From MPNP01 sp963668325 (GTDB lineage Bacteria > Pseudomonadota > Alphaproteobacteria > Rhodobacterales > Rhodobacteraceae), in the NCBI GenBank assembly GCA_963668325.1, contig OY764222.1, positions 2,852,001 through 2,916,000 of the forward strand: DNA of 64,000 bases, written 5' to 3'. The notes under the pieces are model-generated. The model worked only from the letters and a program-made list of their open reading frames with translations. It did not search any database and was not told the origin of the DNA. Positions 46,366 through 54,809 of this stretch are shown one piece after another. A program made the translations under genes and the position numbers. Position 1 is the stretch's first letter. Every line of letters starts with the position of its first letter.

Positions 46366-46731
46366 CAAACACATGTCTGAAAACGAAATCTCCCTGGAAA
46401 AATTAAGCCAACTCACTGGCATTGAGCAGCGTACCATTCGGTCCTGGATCAGCAAGGGACTTCTTTTGCCACCCAACAAAACGGGTCGTGGTGCCCAATA
46501 TCCAAAGTGGAATGTGGACCGGGCCTTGGAGACTGTGAAAGTATTTGATTTTCATTATTTCGGGGGCTTTACCCAGACCTTCAAATCAAGGTTGTTTTGA
46601 CCTCGCTTCAGAGTAAAAACAAGGTTAAATTTCACCAATAATTATCACAAAGTCACTTTCATCCAAAAATCCTTGCTTTCAGGGTCATTTTGACCCCAAA
46701 ACACGAAAAACATACTCTTTCCCAGAAAAAA

Positions 46732-48196
46732 TCACATACGTATCCCTTGAAGTTCTCTTCTAGCCCTACAATACGCAACAAAAGCCCCCACACCAATCTC
46801 ATTCAAGACCCGTTTGAAATTGTAACACAACGTCATCAGGTTCAACTCACCACGGCACTTGGCCAGACCACGCATCAGGAAATAATTGATCCCAGCCCAA
46901 CATTTGAGGGTTCCAAAGGGATGTTCAACCAAAGACCCACGCTGACGCATGACCCCTGCACCCTTGGCCATCCGCTGACGATGGCGATCCATCACAGCTT
47001 CATGTTCCCAACGTCTAATAAGACGATAGGTCTTGCTCGGCGCCAGACAATGTTCTTTGCGAGGACATGCACCACACACTTTGGCGCTCAAACGATAAGT
47101 CAAATAACGCTTGCCTTTATGAGTATGCTTGCCAGCACTGGGAGTTAACTTCTGGCCCGCCGGACAGACATAGGTATCAGTCGTTTTATCGTACTGGAAA
47201 TCATCACGCCCAAAACGACCATCCAAGCCCTTGTGGGAGGCCTGTTTCGGTAAGGGTACATACATCGCCATTCCCTTCTCTTCGCACGCTTTCAAATGTT
47301 CGCCATTCGCATAACCGGTATCCGCCAGACCAACCAAATCCTTGTTGCCTGTCGCCTCCTGGGCTTTTGTCATCATCGGTGCCAACTGCTGGGTATCATT
47401 GCCATCCTGCACCAGATCAACCGCCACAATCAGCTTGGCTTCATCATCCACCGCAATCTGGCCATTATAACCAACCACACTTTTCCCCCTCTTGCTTAAC
47501 AGGCGAGCATCCGGATCAACCTCCGAAAGCTGTTTCTCACCACTTGCAAGCACACGCTCCTGCAAAGCCTTCTTCTGCTCACAACGAGCTACTAAGGCAG
47601 CCATCTTGGCAACCAGGTCAGGATCAGACAAGTCTCCCTCAGCATCGGTGTCATCTGCTTCGGCCAACGCCTCAAAGTAAGCCGCAATCTTGCTATCCAG
47701 ATGAGAAATCTCACGGGCAAGTTCACTCTTGGTATGAACAGTGGCACCATTGGCACTGGCCTTCAAAAAAGTCCCGTCAACAGCGACCCGACGACCTCCA
47801 ATCAAGGACAAGTCCCGACAAACCTGGACAAACTCACGGTTGACATTCCGCAAGGCCACAAGGTTGTTCTTGCGAAAATCGGAAATGGTCTTGTAAGTCG
47901 GTCTCGCTCCCTGACACAACCACATCACTTCGACATTACACCGGGTTGCCTTTTCCAGAGCACGGGAACTACGAATTTTGTTTTGATAGCCATAGATATA
48001 GAGCTTCAATAGTACTGCCGGATCATAGGGAGGTTGGCCTGAACCAGACCATGCCTCGGCATGTCCAAACCCCATCTCGCTCAAAGCAAGCGTCTGGACA
48101 AATGCATCAATTGCCCGGACCGGATTGTCCGGGGCAACATAATCATTCAAACTCGGTGGTAACAACTGAACCGCCGTGCGGGGCTGAAGTTCCTGG
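46732..48196 (-). pseudogene. IS1182 transposase copy B, 5' end separated by transposon insertion
   Basis: Identical in translation to residues 17-493 of copy A. The first codons (MSKRRYQELQPRT) lie at 52523-52502 on the far side of the nested transposon. An internal start could still give a 477-residue protein lacking the N terminus, but it would have no promoter from the IS end. Confidence 0.88.
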
Positions 48197-48298
48197 TGTT
48201 GGTTACCACTTTATTTCAAATCGTAACGGGGTATTTTTCCCATATTATTTCAGTACCGAATTACTGGGAAACTGAATTAATTTGAACAGGTTACTTTT

Positions 48299-48320
48299 TT
48301 CTTTCCCCAGTAGCTAAATT
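48299..48320 (+). repeat. Internal end site, left
   Basis: A 22-bp site reading TTCTTTCCCCAG then TAGCTAAATT, about 102 bp from the left terminus. It matches the right-end site at 18 of 22 positions in inverted orientation. Likely a transposase-binding site. Confidence 0.5.
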
Positions 48321-48444
48321 TTTTCAAGTAGAGTTTCCTTTTCCCAGGAAACTCCGAACGGTCATTACCGTAGCATGCAAGTTTGTCTGACCCTCCCAGG
48401 GCCAAACTAAAACCATACTCCCAAGATCATTACAGCATAAAAAA

Positions 48445-48476
48445 GGAGTATTCGGGGGTTGCCCCCCGAATACTCC
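48445..48476 (+). terminator. Strong hairpin upstream of the transposon genes
   Basis: GGAGTATTCGGGGG (48445-48458) pairs perfectly with CCCCCGAATACTCC (48463-48476) around a 4-nt loop. No U-tract follows. It probably blocks read-through from outside or hides ribosome sites, as hairpins near IS ends often do. Confidence 0.6.
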
Positions 48477-48524
48477 GGCATTATTGTGAACGTTACCACA
48501 CAAACCACAATAAAGGACCCACCA

Positions 48525-49133
48525 GTGCAACTCATTCATCAAACCACACTTTCGGTCGACGACTATATTTATAAGCAAGCATGGCAGGAAGCAAGACTTG
48601 AGTGCTGTCCCAACACACAAAAAAGTACCTGTCAGTTCCACCGCCATGGGAGTTACCCTCGCAAAACACCCTCTAATATAAACATTACGCGCTATTACTG
48701 TCGCACCTGTCAGATGACGTTCAGCCTGTTGCCAGAGTTTATGGCAGCAAGCAAACCCGGCACCCTCCAGGCAATTGAAGAGGTTGCTCTAGCTGCTGAA
48801 GAGTGTCCAAACCTGACCGCGGCCCATAACCGTCTACGTCCCAACCATCATGGGACTTGGCGAGCCCAGCGCCGGTGGCTCAAAAGACGTATTCTTTGGG
48901 CCTCCCTGGCTCTGCATCTTGCCCGAGGTTTGTTCGCCGAGCTTTATGCCGAAGCGCCGCTGACGGTTGGAACCTTCCGGGCCAAGAAGGGGACGACCAC
49001 CACGCTGCTGGTGACTTTGCGCAAGCAGTATAACAATCACCTCGAATATGTCCCCCGACCGGTTGGATTTAGATCCTGCAGCCACCCTATTGAGTCGCAA
49101 ACTGGGCCCCCAACACAAGGTGGCCCCTGCTGA
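48525..49133 (+). CDS. Transposon zinc-ribbon protein
   Basis: A 202-residue protein. GTG 48525 is chosen because AAAGGA lies 7 bp upstream; earlier starts fall inside the hairpin. A Cys cluster (ECCPNTQKSTC near the N terminus, then RYYCRTCQMTFSLLP) forms a zinc ribbon like those that open some transposases. A basic helical region (RPNHHGTWRAQRRWLKRRILWASLALHLARGL) follows. It probably binds DNA and may help the transposase choose ends or targets. I recognise no named family. It is separated from the transposase gene by 67 bp. Confidence 0.65.
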   Translation: MQLIHQTTLSVDDYIYKQAWQEARLECCPNTQKSTCQFHRHGSYPRKTPSNINITRYYCRTCQMTFSLLPEFMAASKPGTLQAIEEVALAAEECPNLTAAHNRLRPNHHGTWRAQRRWLKRRILWASLALHLARGLFAELYAEAPLTVGTFRAKKGTTTTLLVTLRKQYNNHLEYVPRPVGFRSCSHPIESQTGPPTQGGPC

Positions 49134-49200
49134 TTTGCCGAATCGGGCCCCATTTTCCTCCGATATTTTAAAAAACAAGTCAAAAAGGAGGTTTTTACTT

Positions 49201-50493
49201 ATGACAACATCACCAAACCGGCACCGCGAGGATGTCGCTCTCTTTCGCTATGGCCTGGTGGCCCAGATCATTGCCTGGCCAGCCGGTCCGGAAAGGAATG
49301 TCATCATTGCCAACCTGGCGGCCAAAGCTCACACCATTCCCGGTAGTAGCCGAACCCGTGTGGCTTCAGGAACACTTGTGGATTGGGTCCGCAATTATGA
49401 ACACAAGGGTTATGAGGGGCTGCTGCCCAAAAAGCGCAGTGAACGGGCCCAACCACGTCGGATGCCGGCGGAAGTCAGTGAGACACTCCTGGCCATCAAA
49501 CACAACACTCCCGTCTTGAGTGTTCGTCAGGTAATTGCCGAAGGCCGCCAAACTGGTGAGATTCCCCCGGATGTTCCGGTCTCGCCCTCAACGGTGCATC
49601 GTCTGTTTACCCGTGAGGGGCTGATGGTCAAGGAGGATCCTTTCCGGGGACAGGATCTGCGTCGGTTTCAATACCGCTATCCCGGTGAACTCTGGCAAGC
49701 CGATGTCATGTATGGTCCCAAAATTCCTGATGCCAAGGGGCGTCTTCGCCGGACCTATTTGCTGGCCATCCTTGATGATGCGACCAGGATCATACCCTAT
49801 GCCCATTTTGCCTTCTCCGAAAAGGCCTGGGCCTTTCTTTATGTCCTGCGCGAGGCCATTACCCGTCGAGGGGTGCCAACTCGACTTTATACCGACAATG
49901 GAGCCAACTTCCGATCGAAACATTTGTCCATTGTCTGCGCCCGTCTGAACATCGCGTTACTACATGCAAGGCCGTACGCTCCACAAGGAAAAGGCAAAAT
50001 TGAAAGATATTTTCGGCGGGTCAGAGATCAGCTGCTGGCACCGCTTGCCGACGATGCCATTCCCAACCTTGCAACCCTCAATGAACGGACCCGTTGCTGG
50101 ATTGATAGCGACTATCACATGACACCGCATCGTGGTCTTGACAATGCCACTCCGATGGATTGTTGGGTCGCCAAGGCTGAGCATGTTCGCTATCCTGAAC
50201 CACACCTTGACCTTGATCTTATGTTCCTGCACGAGGTCAGCCGCAAGGTCAACCAAGCCCACACCGTGTCGCTTGACAATCGTCAGTATGAGGTGGCACC
50301 GGAATTGGTAGGCCAAACGGTTACCTTGCGTTATGACCCGTCGGCCCCACCGGGACGGCCGCTGTTGGTTTATCATGATAACAAACCCGTTGGCGAGGCC
50401 ACTCTTTTGGACCTCTTTGCCAATACCACCATTCCACGTGGTCGACCGCCCTTGCGGTTTGGCCCCAGCGATGATGAGAAGGAGGAGAAGTAA
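49201..50493 (+). CDS. DD(35)E integrase-type transposase (rve fold)
   Basis: A 430-residue transposase. ATG 49201 follows an excellent AAGGAGG site. Order: N-terminal HTH region (about 10-85, IIANLAAKAHTIPGSSRTRVASGTLVDWVRNY), a second helical region, the rve catalytic core and a Mu-transposase-like C-terminal beta domain (about 330-400). Catalytic residues are Asp168 (ELWQADVMYG), Asp232 (LYTDNGANF) and Glu268 (GKGKIERYFRR), with exactly 35 residues between the last two. It overlaps the ATPase gene by one base (TAATG). Confidence 0.93.
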   Translation: MTTSPNRHREDVALFRYGLVAQIIAWPAGPERNVIIANLAAKAHTIPGSSRTRVASGTLVDWVRNYEHKGYEGLLPKKRSERAQPRRMPAEVSETLLAIKHNTPVLSVRQVIAEGRQTGEIPPDVPVSPSTVHRLFTREGLMVKEDPFRGQDLRRFQYRYPGELWQADVMYGPKIPDAKGRLRRTYLLAILDDATRIIPYAHFAFSEKAWAFLYVLREAITRRGVPTRLYTDNGANFRSKHLSIVCARLNIALLHARPYAPQGKGKIERYFRRVRDQLLAPLADDAIPNLATLNERTRCWIDSDYHMTPHRGLDNATPMDCWVAKAEHVRYPEPHLDLDLMFLHEVSRKVNQAHTVSLDNRQYEVAPELVGQTVTLRYDPSAPPGRPLLVYHDNKPVGEATLLDLFANTTIPRGRPPLRFGPSDDEKEEK

Positions 50494-51296
50494 TGTATAA
50501 AGTACATTTTGGCCTCAAGCACTATCCATTTGATGTGGCCCCCAAGGCGGATGAATTATTCGATTATACCGCGGCCTCGGAAACCCGTCATCGTCTACAG
50601 CATCTCCTGGAACTGCGAGGTATTGGTCTGTTGACGGCGGAGGCCGGCACTGGCAAGACCACGCTCTGCCGCCAGGTCGTGAGCCAGTTGCATCCCAACC
50701 AATATCGGGTCTGTTATGTAACCCTCTCCACAGGTTCGGTTCTCGACAGTTACAATACCATTGCCAACGCCTTTGGCCTGGACCGTTTTACCAGCCGGGC
50801 CGCGGCCTTCAAGGCCATCCAGGAGGAGGTATCCCGGCTGGTTGTTGCCGCCCGGCAATATCCGGTGCTGATTTTTGACGAAGCTCATCATTTGCATAAT
50901 ACCATTCTGGAGGAGTTGCGTCTGTTGACCAATTACGAGATGGATTCCGAGAAACGGTTATGTCTGCTGCTCGTTGGGCTCAGTGAATTGCGGCGACGTC
51001 TGCAACAGATGGCGACCCATGCGTCATTATCCCAACGGATTGTCATTCGGTGCAGCCTAGGCGGTCTGAGTGAAGAGGAAGTTGGTGGTTATCTCAGCCA
51101 TCGGTTGCGCCTTGCCGGTTACGAGAGTGATCTGTTTGAACCGGCGGCGATTGCCGCCCTGGCCTTGGCCAGTAAGGGTGTTCCACGTATGCTGGACCGG
51201 CTGACTCATTTTGCCCTGGTTGCGGCGGCCCTGAATAAATCCCGTCTGGTAACGGCCGTTCATGTGGAAGAGGCTCTTGGTGAACTGGACCAATGA
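50493..51296 (+). CDS. ExeA/TniB-like AAA+ ATPase of the transposon
   Basis: A 267-residue ATPase starting at ATG 50493, coupled to the transposase stop. Walker A is AEAGTGKTT (49-57), Walker B is YPVLIFDEAHHL, and the sensor region is LCLLLVGLSELRRRL. The opening VHFGLKHYPFDVAP is characteristic of ExeA-type ATPases. In Tn7, Mu and Tn552 the equivalent ATPase (TnsC, MuB) chooses target DNA and activates the transposase; the same is inferred here. Its stop overlaps the Toprim gene start by 4 bp. Confidence 0.92.
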   Translation: MYKVHFGLKHYPFDVAPKADELFDYTAASETRHRLQHLLELRGIGLLTAEAGTGKTTLCRQVVSQLHPNQYRVCYVTLSTGSVLDSYNTIANAFGLDRFTSRAAAFKAIQEEVSRLVVAARQYPVLIFDEAHHLHNTILEELRLLTNYEMDSEKRLCLLLVGLSELRRRLQQMATHASLSQRIVIRCSLGGLSEEEVGGYLSHRLRLAGYESDLFEPAAIAALALASKGVPRMLDRLTHFALVAAALNKSRLVTAVHVEEALGELDQ

Positions 51297-52231
51297 GACC
51301 TGGACCAATAAGACCATGGTCGTGCCAACAGATCACCCGGCTCAGGGACATATCCCTTGGTCGGGTGGCCGAAGCCTGCGGTTATCAGCGTGATCCAAGT
51401 GATCAAAACCGCTGGCGTCGTTCCGGCTCAGTGCTCAGCATTACCGGTAGCCAATTTTATGATCACCTCAATGGCACCGGTGGTGGCGGTGCGATTGATC
51501 TTGTCATCCATGCCAGGGGGTGCGGTTTTGGTGAAGCCCTGGCCTGGCTGAAACAATTGTCTTGCCAGGCTTATCAATCTTCGGTGGTTCCCTGTTCCCA
51601 AACAGCCAAACCAGGTGGTCGGCACGCCCCGTTGGCAGCAAGCAACACCCTCGCACCGGATTTGCAACTGGTCCCAAGGTACTGGCCCCGGGTGTGGACT
51701 TATCTTGTCGGGGACCGCCAGATTGCACCCGCGCTTGTTGCCTGGTGTCACCGGAAGCATCTTGTTGGGGCTGACCAGAGGGGCAATGCTGTTTTTATCA
51801 CCCGTGATGCCAAGGCTTTACCGGTTGGGGCCGAGTTGCACGGAACCATGCCAGGGCGACCCTTCAAGGGAATGCGCCGGGGGTCCAGAAAAGCGCAAGG
51901 TGGGTTCTGGCTGGCGCGTCAGGAAGCGGGACCAACCCTGTTGGTCGAAAGTGCGATTGATGCCCTGTCGGCTTATACTCTGTCGGCGGCTATGTGCAAG
52001 GAGTGTTCCCATTTCCAATATATCATCTCCACTGCCGGTGTGGCCACAACGCTGCCCCCCTGGATTATTGATCTGGTCCCATCGGAAACCATCTGGTGTG
52101 GCTATGATGCCGATATGGCCGGTGATCAGGCCGCGGTTCTTCTGCTACAGGCACATCCCGAAATACAGCGCCTAAGACCCCAAGGGGGCAAGGACTGGAA
52201 TGCTTGTCTGCAGGTGCAGCAAGACAACTGA
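51293..52231 (+). CDS. DUF3991-Toprim protein of the transposon
   Basis: A 312-residue protein overlapping the ATPase gene by 4 bp (ATGA). The N-terminal part (about 15-90: LGRVAEACGYQRDPSDQNRWRR...GGGGAIDLVIHARGCGFGEALAWLKQL) fits DUF3991, a primase-associated module. The C-terminal Toprim domain has the catalytic Glu219 (TLLVESAIDALS) and Asp272-x-Asp274 (CGYDADMAGD), so it should be active. Toprim domains occur in primases, topoisomerases and OLD nucleases. Its presence as the third coupled gene suggests a role in transposition, such as replication or repair at target joints; this is inference. Confidence 0.88.
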   Translation: MRPGPIRPWSCQQITRLRDISLGRVAEACGYQRDPSDQNRWRRSGSVLSITGSQFYDHLNGTGGGGAIDLVIHARGCGFGEALAWLKQLSCQAYQSSVVPCSQTAKPGGRHAPLAASNTLAPDLQLVPRYWPRVWTYLVGDRQIAPALVAWCHRKHLVGADQRGNAVFITRDAKALPVGAELHGTMPGRPFKGMRRGSRKAQGGFWLARQEAGPTLLVESAIDALSAYTLSAAMCKECSHFQYIISTAGVATTLPPWIIDLVPSETIWCGYDADMAGDQAAVLLLQAHPEIQRLRPQGGKDWNACLQVQQDN

Positions 52232-52368
52232 ATGATCATTTGAACAAACTACTCCCACCAATAATCGAGACCAACGGGATTACGGTGCACCAAGCAATTT
52301 GATCGACCTGCGGTGCTTGCAAACAGTTACCGGCTTAGGCCTTTGCGGGGTAAATTTGCCAGGTGGGG

Positions 52369-52390
52369 AATTTAACTGCTTGGAAAAGAA
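52369..52390 (-). repeat. Internal end site, right
   Basis: Reads on the minus strand TTCTTTTCCAAG then CAGTTAAATT, 111 bp from the right terminus. Inverted partner of 48299-48320. A similar TTCCCCACC motif is repeated nearby (around 52360 and 52395). Confidence 0.5.
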
Positions 52391-53250
52391 ATGGTGGGGA
52401 AATTGATTTTATTAAAATTATTGGAGCTTCTTGAAAAGATTTGTCTCACTTCGCCCGAAATAATTTGAGAAATTCAAGTTGATTTAAATTAAAAAACAAC
52501 ACCTGGTACCGTCGTTTTGACATTGTTAATCCTAAATTGAAAAAAGTGATTTATTGTTCAGAAGCAGTGAATCAGAGATGATGCACGAAGACAAGAGGGA
52601 AAAGGGGTGATTGTTGAAAAAATATTCAGGGGAATGGAAAAGGGTTGATAGACCAGGATAAACGTGACTGAAAGGAGTGGGGTCAGGCTATAAAAACTGC
52701 AAAAATATTACTCAATAAAGGGTTGATTTGAATACTTTCACAGTCTCCTTGGCAGTGAGAGCATTAAAGGAATTACACGGTAAGTCGTTAGCTTCAATAA
52801 GAAAGGAGCTAATGCTGGCATCAGATTCCGAGATCCGAGAATGGGCTCAGGAAGCCGGCACGACTCAAATCACCATGGAATCTCCACGAGAATATTTAGA
52901 ACGGATTCAAGTCAGGGGCTTGCAGGAAAAGAGGCTTGAAGATGCTTCCTTTAGATTTCCTAGAAAATCCAGATCCGAAATTAAACTAAGGAATGAATCT
53001 AAATCGCCTAAAATTCCTCAAAATGAGCAAATGTTTTCAGATGTAGCTGGGGTTGAAGGGCTTATTCAGTTACTTCAGAGTATTTTGGTCAAGCCAGTAC
53101 CACGGCGAGCCCGTGGTAAGACCTGGACCAGAATATCAATTACCCCAGATGTAGAGATCTCCATTCGTGGAGAACTTGAACCTCGTGACAGGGCACTGTT
53201 CGAGCAACTTGCGGATCTATTCCGTACAATCTTAACTGGAAGGAAAGATT

Positions 53251-54570
53251 ATGACTAGCACCAAACTAAATTTAACTTGCAAGTTTGACAAGGAACTTTG
53301 CTTGGAAAGTGGAAATTCTGTTCGATATCTCGTTGCCAGTCTCAAGGCCAAACAAAAAAATAGGAAAAAGGAACGGGGACCGCTCAATATTGCCTTGGTT
53401 ATAGATGCAAGCGGGTCTATGGATGGTGGTAAACTTGAAGCAGCAAAATCAGCTGCCCAGGGATTGACTGAACGTCTGCATCCTTCAGACCGATTGACCC
53501 TTGTATCGTTTTCCTCAGATATTCAAGTTCATCTTGATGCCGTCAAGATCGGCGATGTAAGCAAGCAAAGAATTCAAGCCGAGATACGAAACCTTAGAAC
53601 TCGTGGGCTCACCAATCTTTCCGGCGGATGGTTTAAAGGCACTGACTGTGCAGCCCGGGTTGCCGAACGAGATAAAACCTTGACCCCACGGATAATCATC
53701 CTGAGTGACGGGCATGCCAATGAAGGTATTTGCAATCCGGTCGAGATACAGGAACATGCACGCGAACTTCGAAACCGAGGAGTGATGACTTCTACCCTTG
53801 GTATTGGTAACGGGTATGACGAAATATTGCTAAAGGGCTTGGCCGAGGAAGGAGGCGGTCGTTTTCATGATGCTGAAGAGGCCGAGGATATTTCATCCGT
53901 TTTGCTTGGTGAGCTTGGAGATATTATTGAGACCATTGTTGAGGATGCCCAGGTGGAATTAAAGATTCCAAAGGGATTAAAGGTAGAAGTATTGGGGGTT
54001 AAGTCCACGAAGGTTTCGTCCAAAAGGATCAAGGTACCAGTTGGCAATATTCTAACTGGTCTTGAACGGAATGTGGTTTTCAAGGTTACATGTCCCAAAA
54101 TACCAGCAGGCGATAGGTTGACATTCAAGTTTCTTGCCAGGGGGAAAATTCCAGGCAATGCAACCGATATCAAGGCGAAAACCGGATCAGCAGACCTGGT
54201 TTCTGCCGATAATAGGGAAAACTTGCAGCAGGTGCGTAATAACTCCGTTGCCGCAATTGTGGCCAACCATTGGAATGCATTTATCCTCTCGACAGCGGAC
54301 ATGTTGAATCGGGAGGGGCAATATGACAGGGCCAAAGATTTCGTCGAAGCGGAGTTGCATTACTTCAAACGCTACGTCAAGGGTCTGGCCTTAGAACGGG
54401 ATTTGGTTTCAAATTTAAAATTACTTGCTAGAAGGGTTAAAAAATCCTTTTCACCTCGCTTACATAAGGAAGTGATGATGAATTGTGTCACGATCCATGA
54501 AAATAGATTCGATCACGTCAAAGAAAGACCATCTTTGTCTAAAAGGATGAAAGCTGAAATGAGGGCATAA
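53251..54570 (+). CDS. VWA-domain protein, partner of the MerR-like regulator
   Basis: A 439-residue soluble protein. A von Willebrand A domain (about 44-225) has a complete MIDAS: Asp52-x-Ser54-x-Ser56 in VIDASGSM, Thr in RGLTNLSGG and Asp in IILSDGHANEG. A beta-sandwich-like middle region (about 235-325) and a helical C-terminal part (about 345-439) follow. There is no signal peptide or membrane anchor. VWA proteins build metal-dependent protein complexes. The start overlaps the split MerR-like gene by 8 bp, so it was the second gene of an operon and may now lack its normal promoter. Function unknown. Confidence 0.85.
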   Translation: MTSTKLNLTCKFDKELCLESGNSVRYLVASLKAKQKNRKKERGPLNIALVIDASGSMDGGKLEAAKSAAQGLTERLHPSDRLTLVSFSSDIQVHLDAVKIGDVSKQRIQAEIRNLRTRGLTNLSGGWFKGTDCAARVAERDKTLTPRIIILSDGHANEGICNPVEIQEHARELRNRGVMTSTLGIGNGYDEILLKGLAEEGGGRFHDAEEAEDISSVLLGELGDIIETIVEDAQVELKIPKGLKVEVLGVKSTKVSSKRIKVPVGNILTGLERNVVFKVTCPKIPAGDRLTFKFLARGKIPGNATDIKAKTGSADLVSADNRENLQQVRNNSVAAIVANHWNAFILSTADMLNREGQYDRAKDFVEAELHYFKRYVKGLALERDLVSNLKLLARRVKKSFSPRLHKEVMMNCVTIHENRFDHVKERPSLSKRMKAEMRA

Positions 54571-54809
54571 ATCCCTTCCACAACCAGTCTGCTACCAAAA
54601 CAAACAATTTGAGGTGGACAGCATTTACATCTTATCTTGCTGATCCCCTGCAATTGTTTATAACCCTATTATGTCATACTAAAGCCCATGGCGCATTACT
54701 CCATTGGTAATGCGGTCCGATCCAAAGGACTATCAGGATTGCTGGCCCATGACATTGGGACTTGAAAGATACCGCAAGGCAAAATGTGAATATAGAGAAG
54801 CCAATTAAA

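Larger units (their letters stand above)
48197..48524. other. Left end of transposon copy 1, non-coding
   Basis: About 330 bp before the first gene. It contains the terminus, an internal 22-bp site (48299-48320) that recurs inverted near the right end, and the 14-bp-stem hairpin at 48445-48476. Confidence 0.6.
48197..52501 (+). mobile_element. 4305-bp DDE/AAA+/Toprim transposon, copy 1
   Basis: Begins TGTTGGTTACC and ends ...AAAAAACAACA, so the termini are TGTTG/CAACA. It is flanked by a 5-bp target duplication CCTGG (48192-48196; 52502-52506) inside IS1182 copy B. Four co-oriented genes follow a strong hairpin: zinc-ribbon protein, DD(35)E transposase, ExeA-like ATPase and DUF3991-Toprim protein. 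TG-ended termini, 5-bp duplication and a transposase-AAA+ pair resemble the Tn7/Tn552/Mu group, but there is no TniQ or resolvase and the Toprim gene is unusual. GC content is clearly above the chromosome's. A second copy begins at 62513. Confidence 0.9.
46529..52747 (-). mobile_element. IS1182-family insertion sequence, copy B, interrupted by a nested transposon
   Basis: Starts GAGACTGTGAAAGTATT at 46529 and ends with its inverted repeat at 52747, flanked by target duplication CTTG (46525-46528; 52748-52751). The span of 6219 bp minus the nested 4305-bp element and its 5-bp duplication is 1909 bp, exactly the length of copy A. The transposase frame (46732 to ATG 52523) is cut 13 residues or so from its start and is dead. 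Near-identity with copy A indicates recent spread. Confidence 0.93.
46373..53258 (+). pseudogene. MerR-like HTH regulator, split by IS1182 copy B (with nested transposon)
   Basis: Codons 1-52 (46373-46528) encode a MerR-type helix-turn-helix (ISLEKLSQLTGIEQRTIRSWISKGLLLPP). IS copy B then inserts with a CTTG duplication. The frame resumes at 52752 (AVRALKELHGKSLASIRKELM...) and ends at 53258. Removing the insert and one duplication gives a continuous 220-residue protein: MerR HTH, helical dimerisation-like region, charged linker and a C-terminal domain. The last 8 bp overlap the VWA gene, so the two formed an operon. Today only the HTH part fused to IS-derived residues (to 46600) or the C-terminal part can be made. 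Confidence 0.85.

Noticed and set aside
49048..49200. 51-residue N-terminal extension of the transposon transposase
   Set aside because: ATG 49201 has a near-perfect AAGGAGG site, and the extension overlaps the zinc-ribbon gene.
51615..52175. 186-residue alternative frame in the Toprim gene
   Set aside because: Overlaps fully with a gene that has intact catalytic motifs; it is a GC-rich shadow frame.
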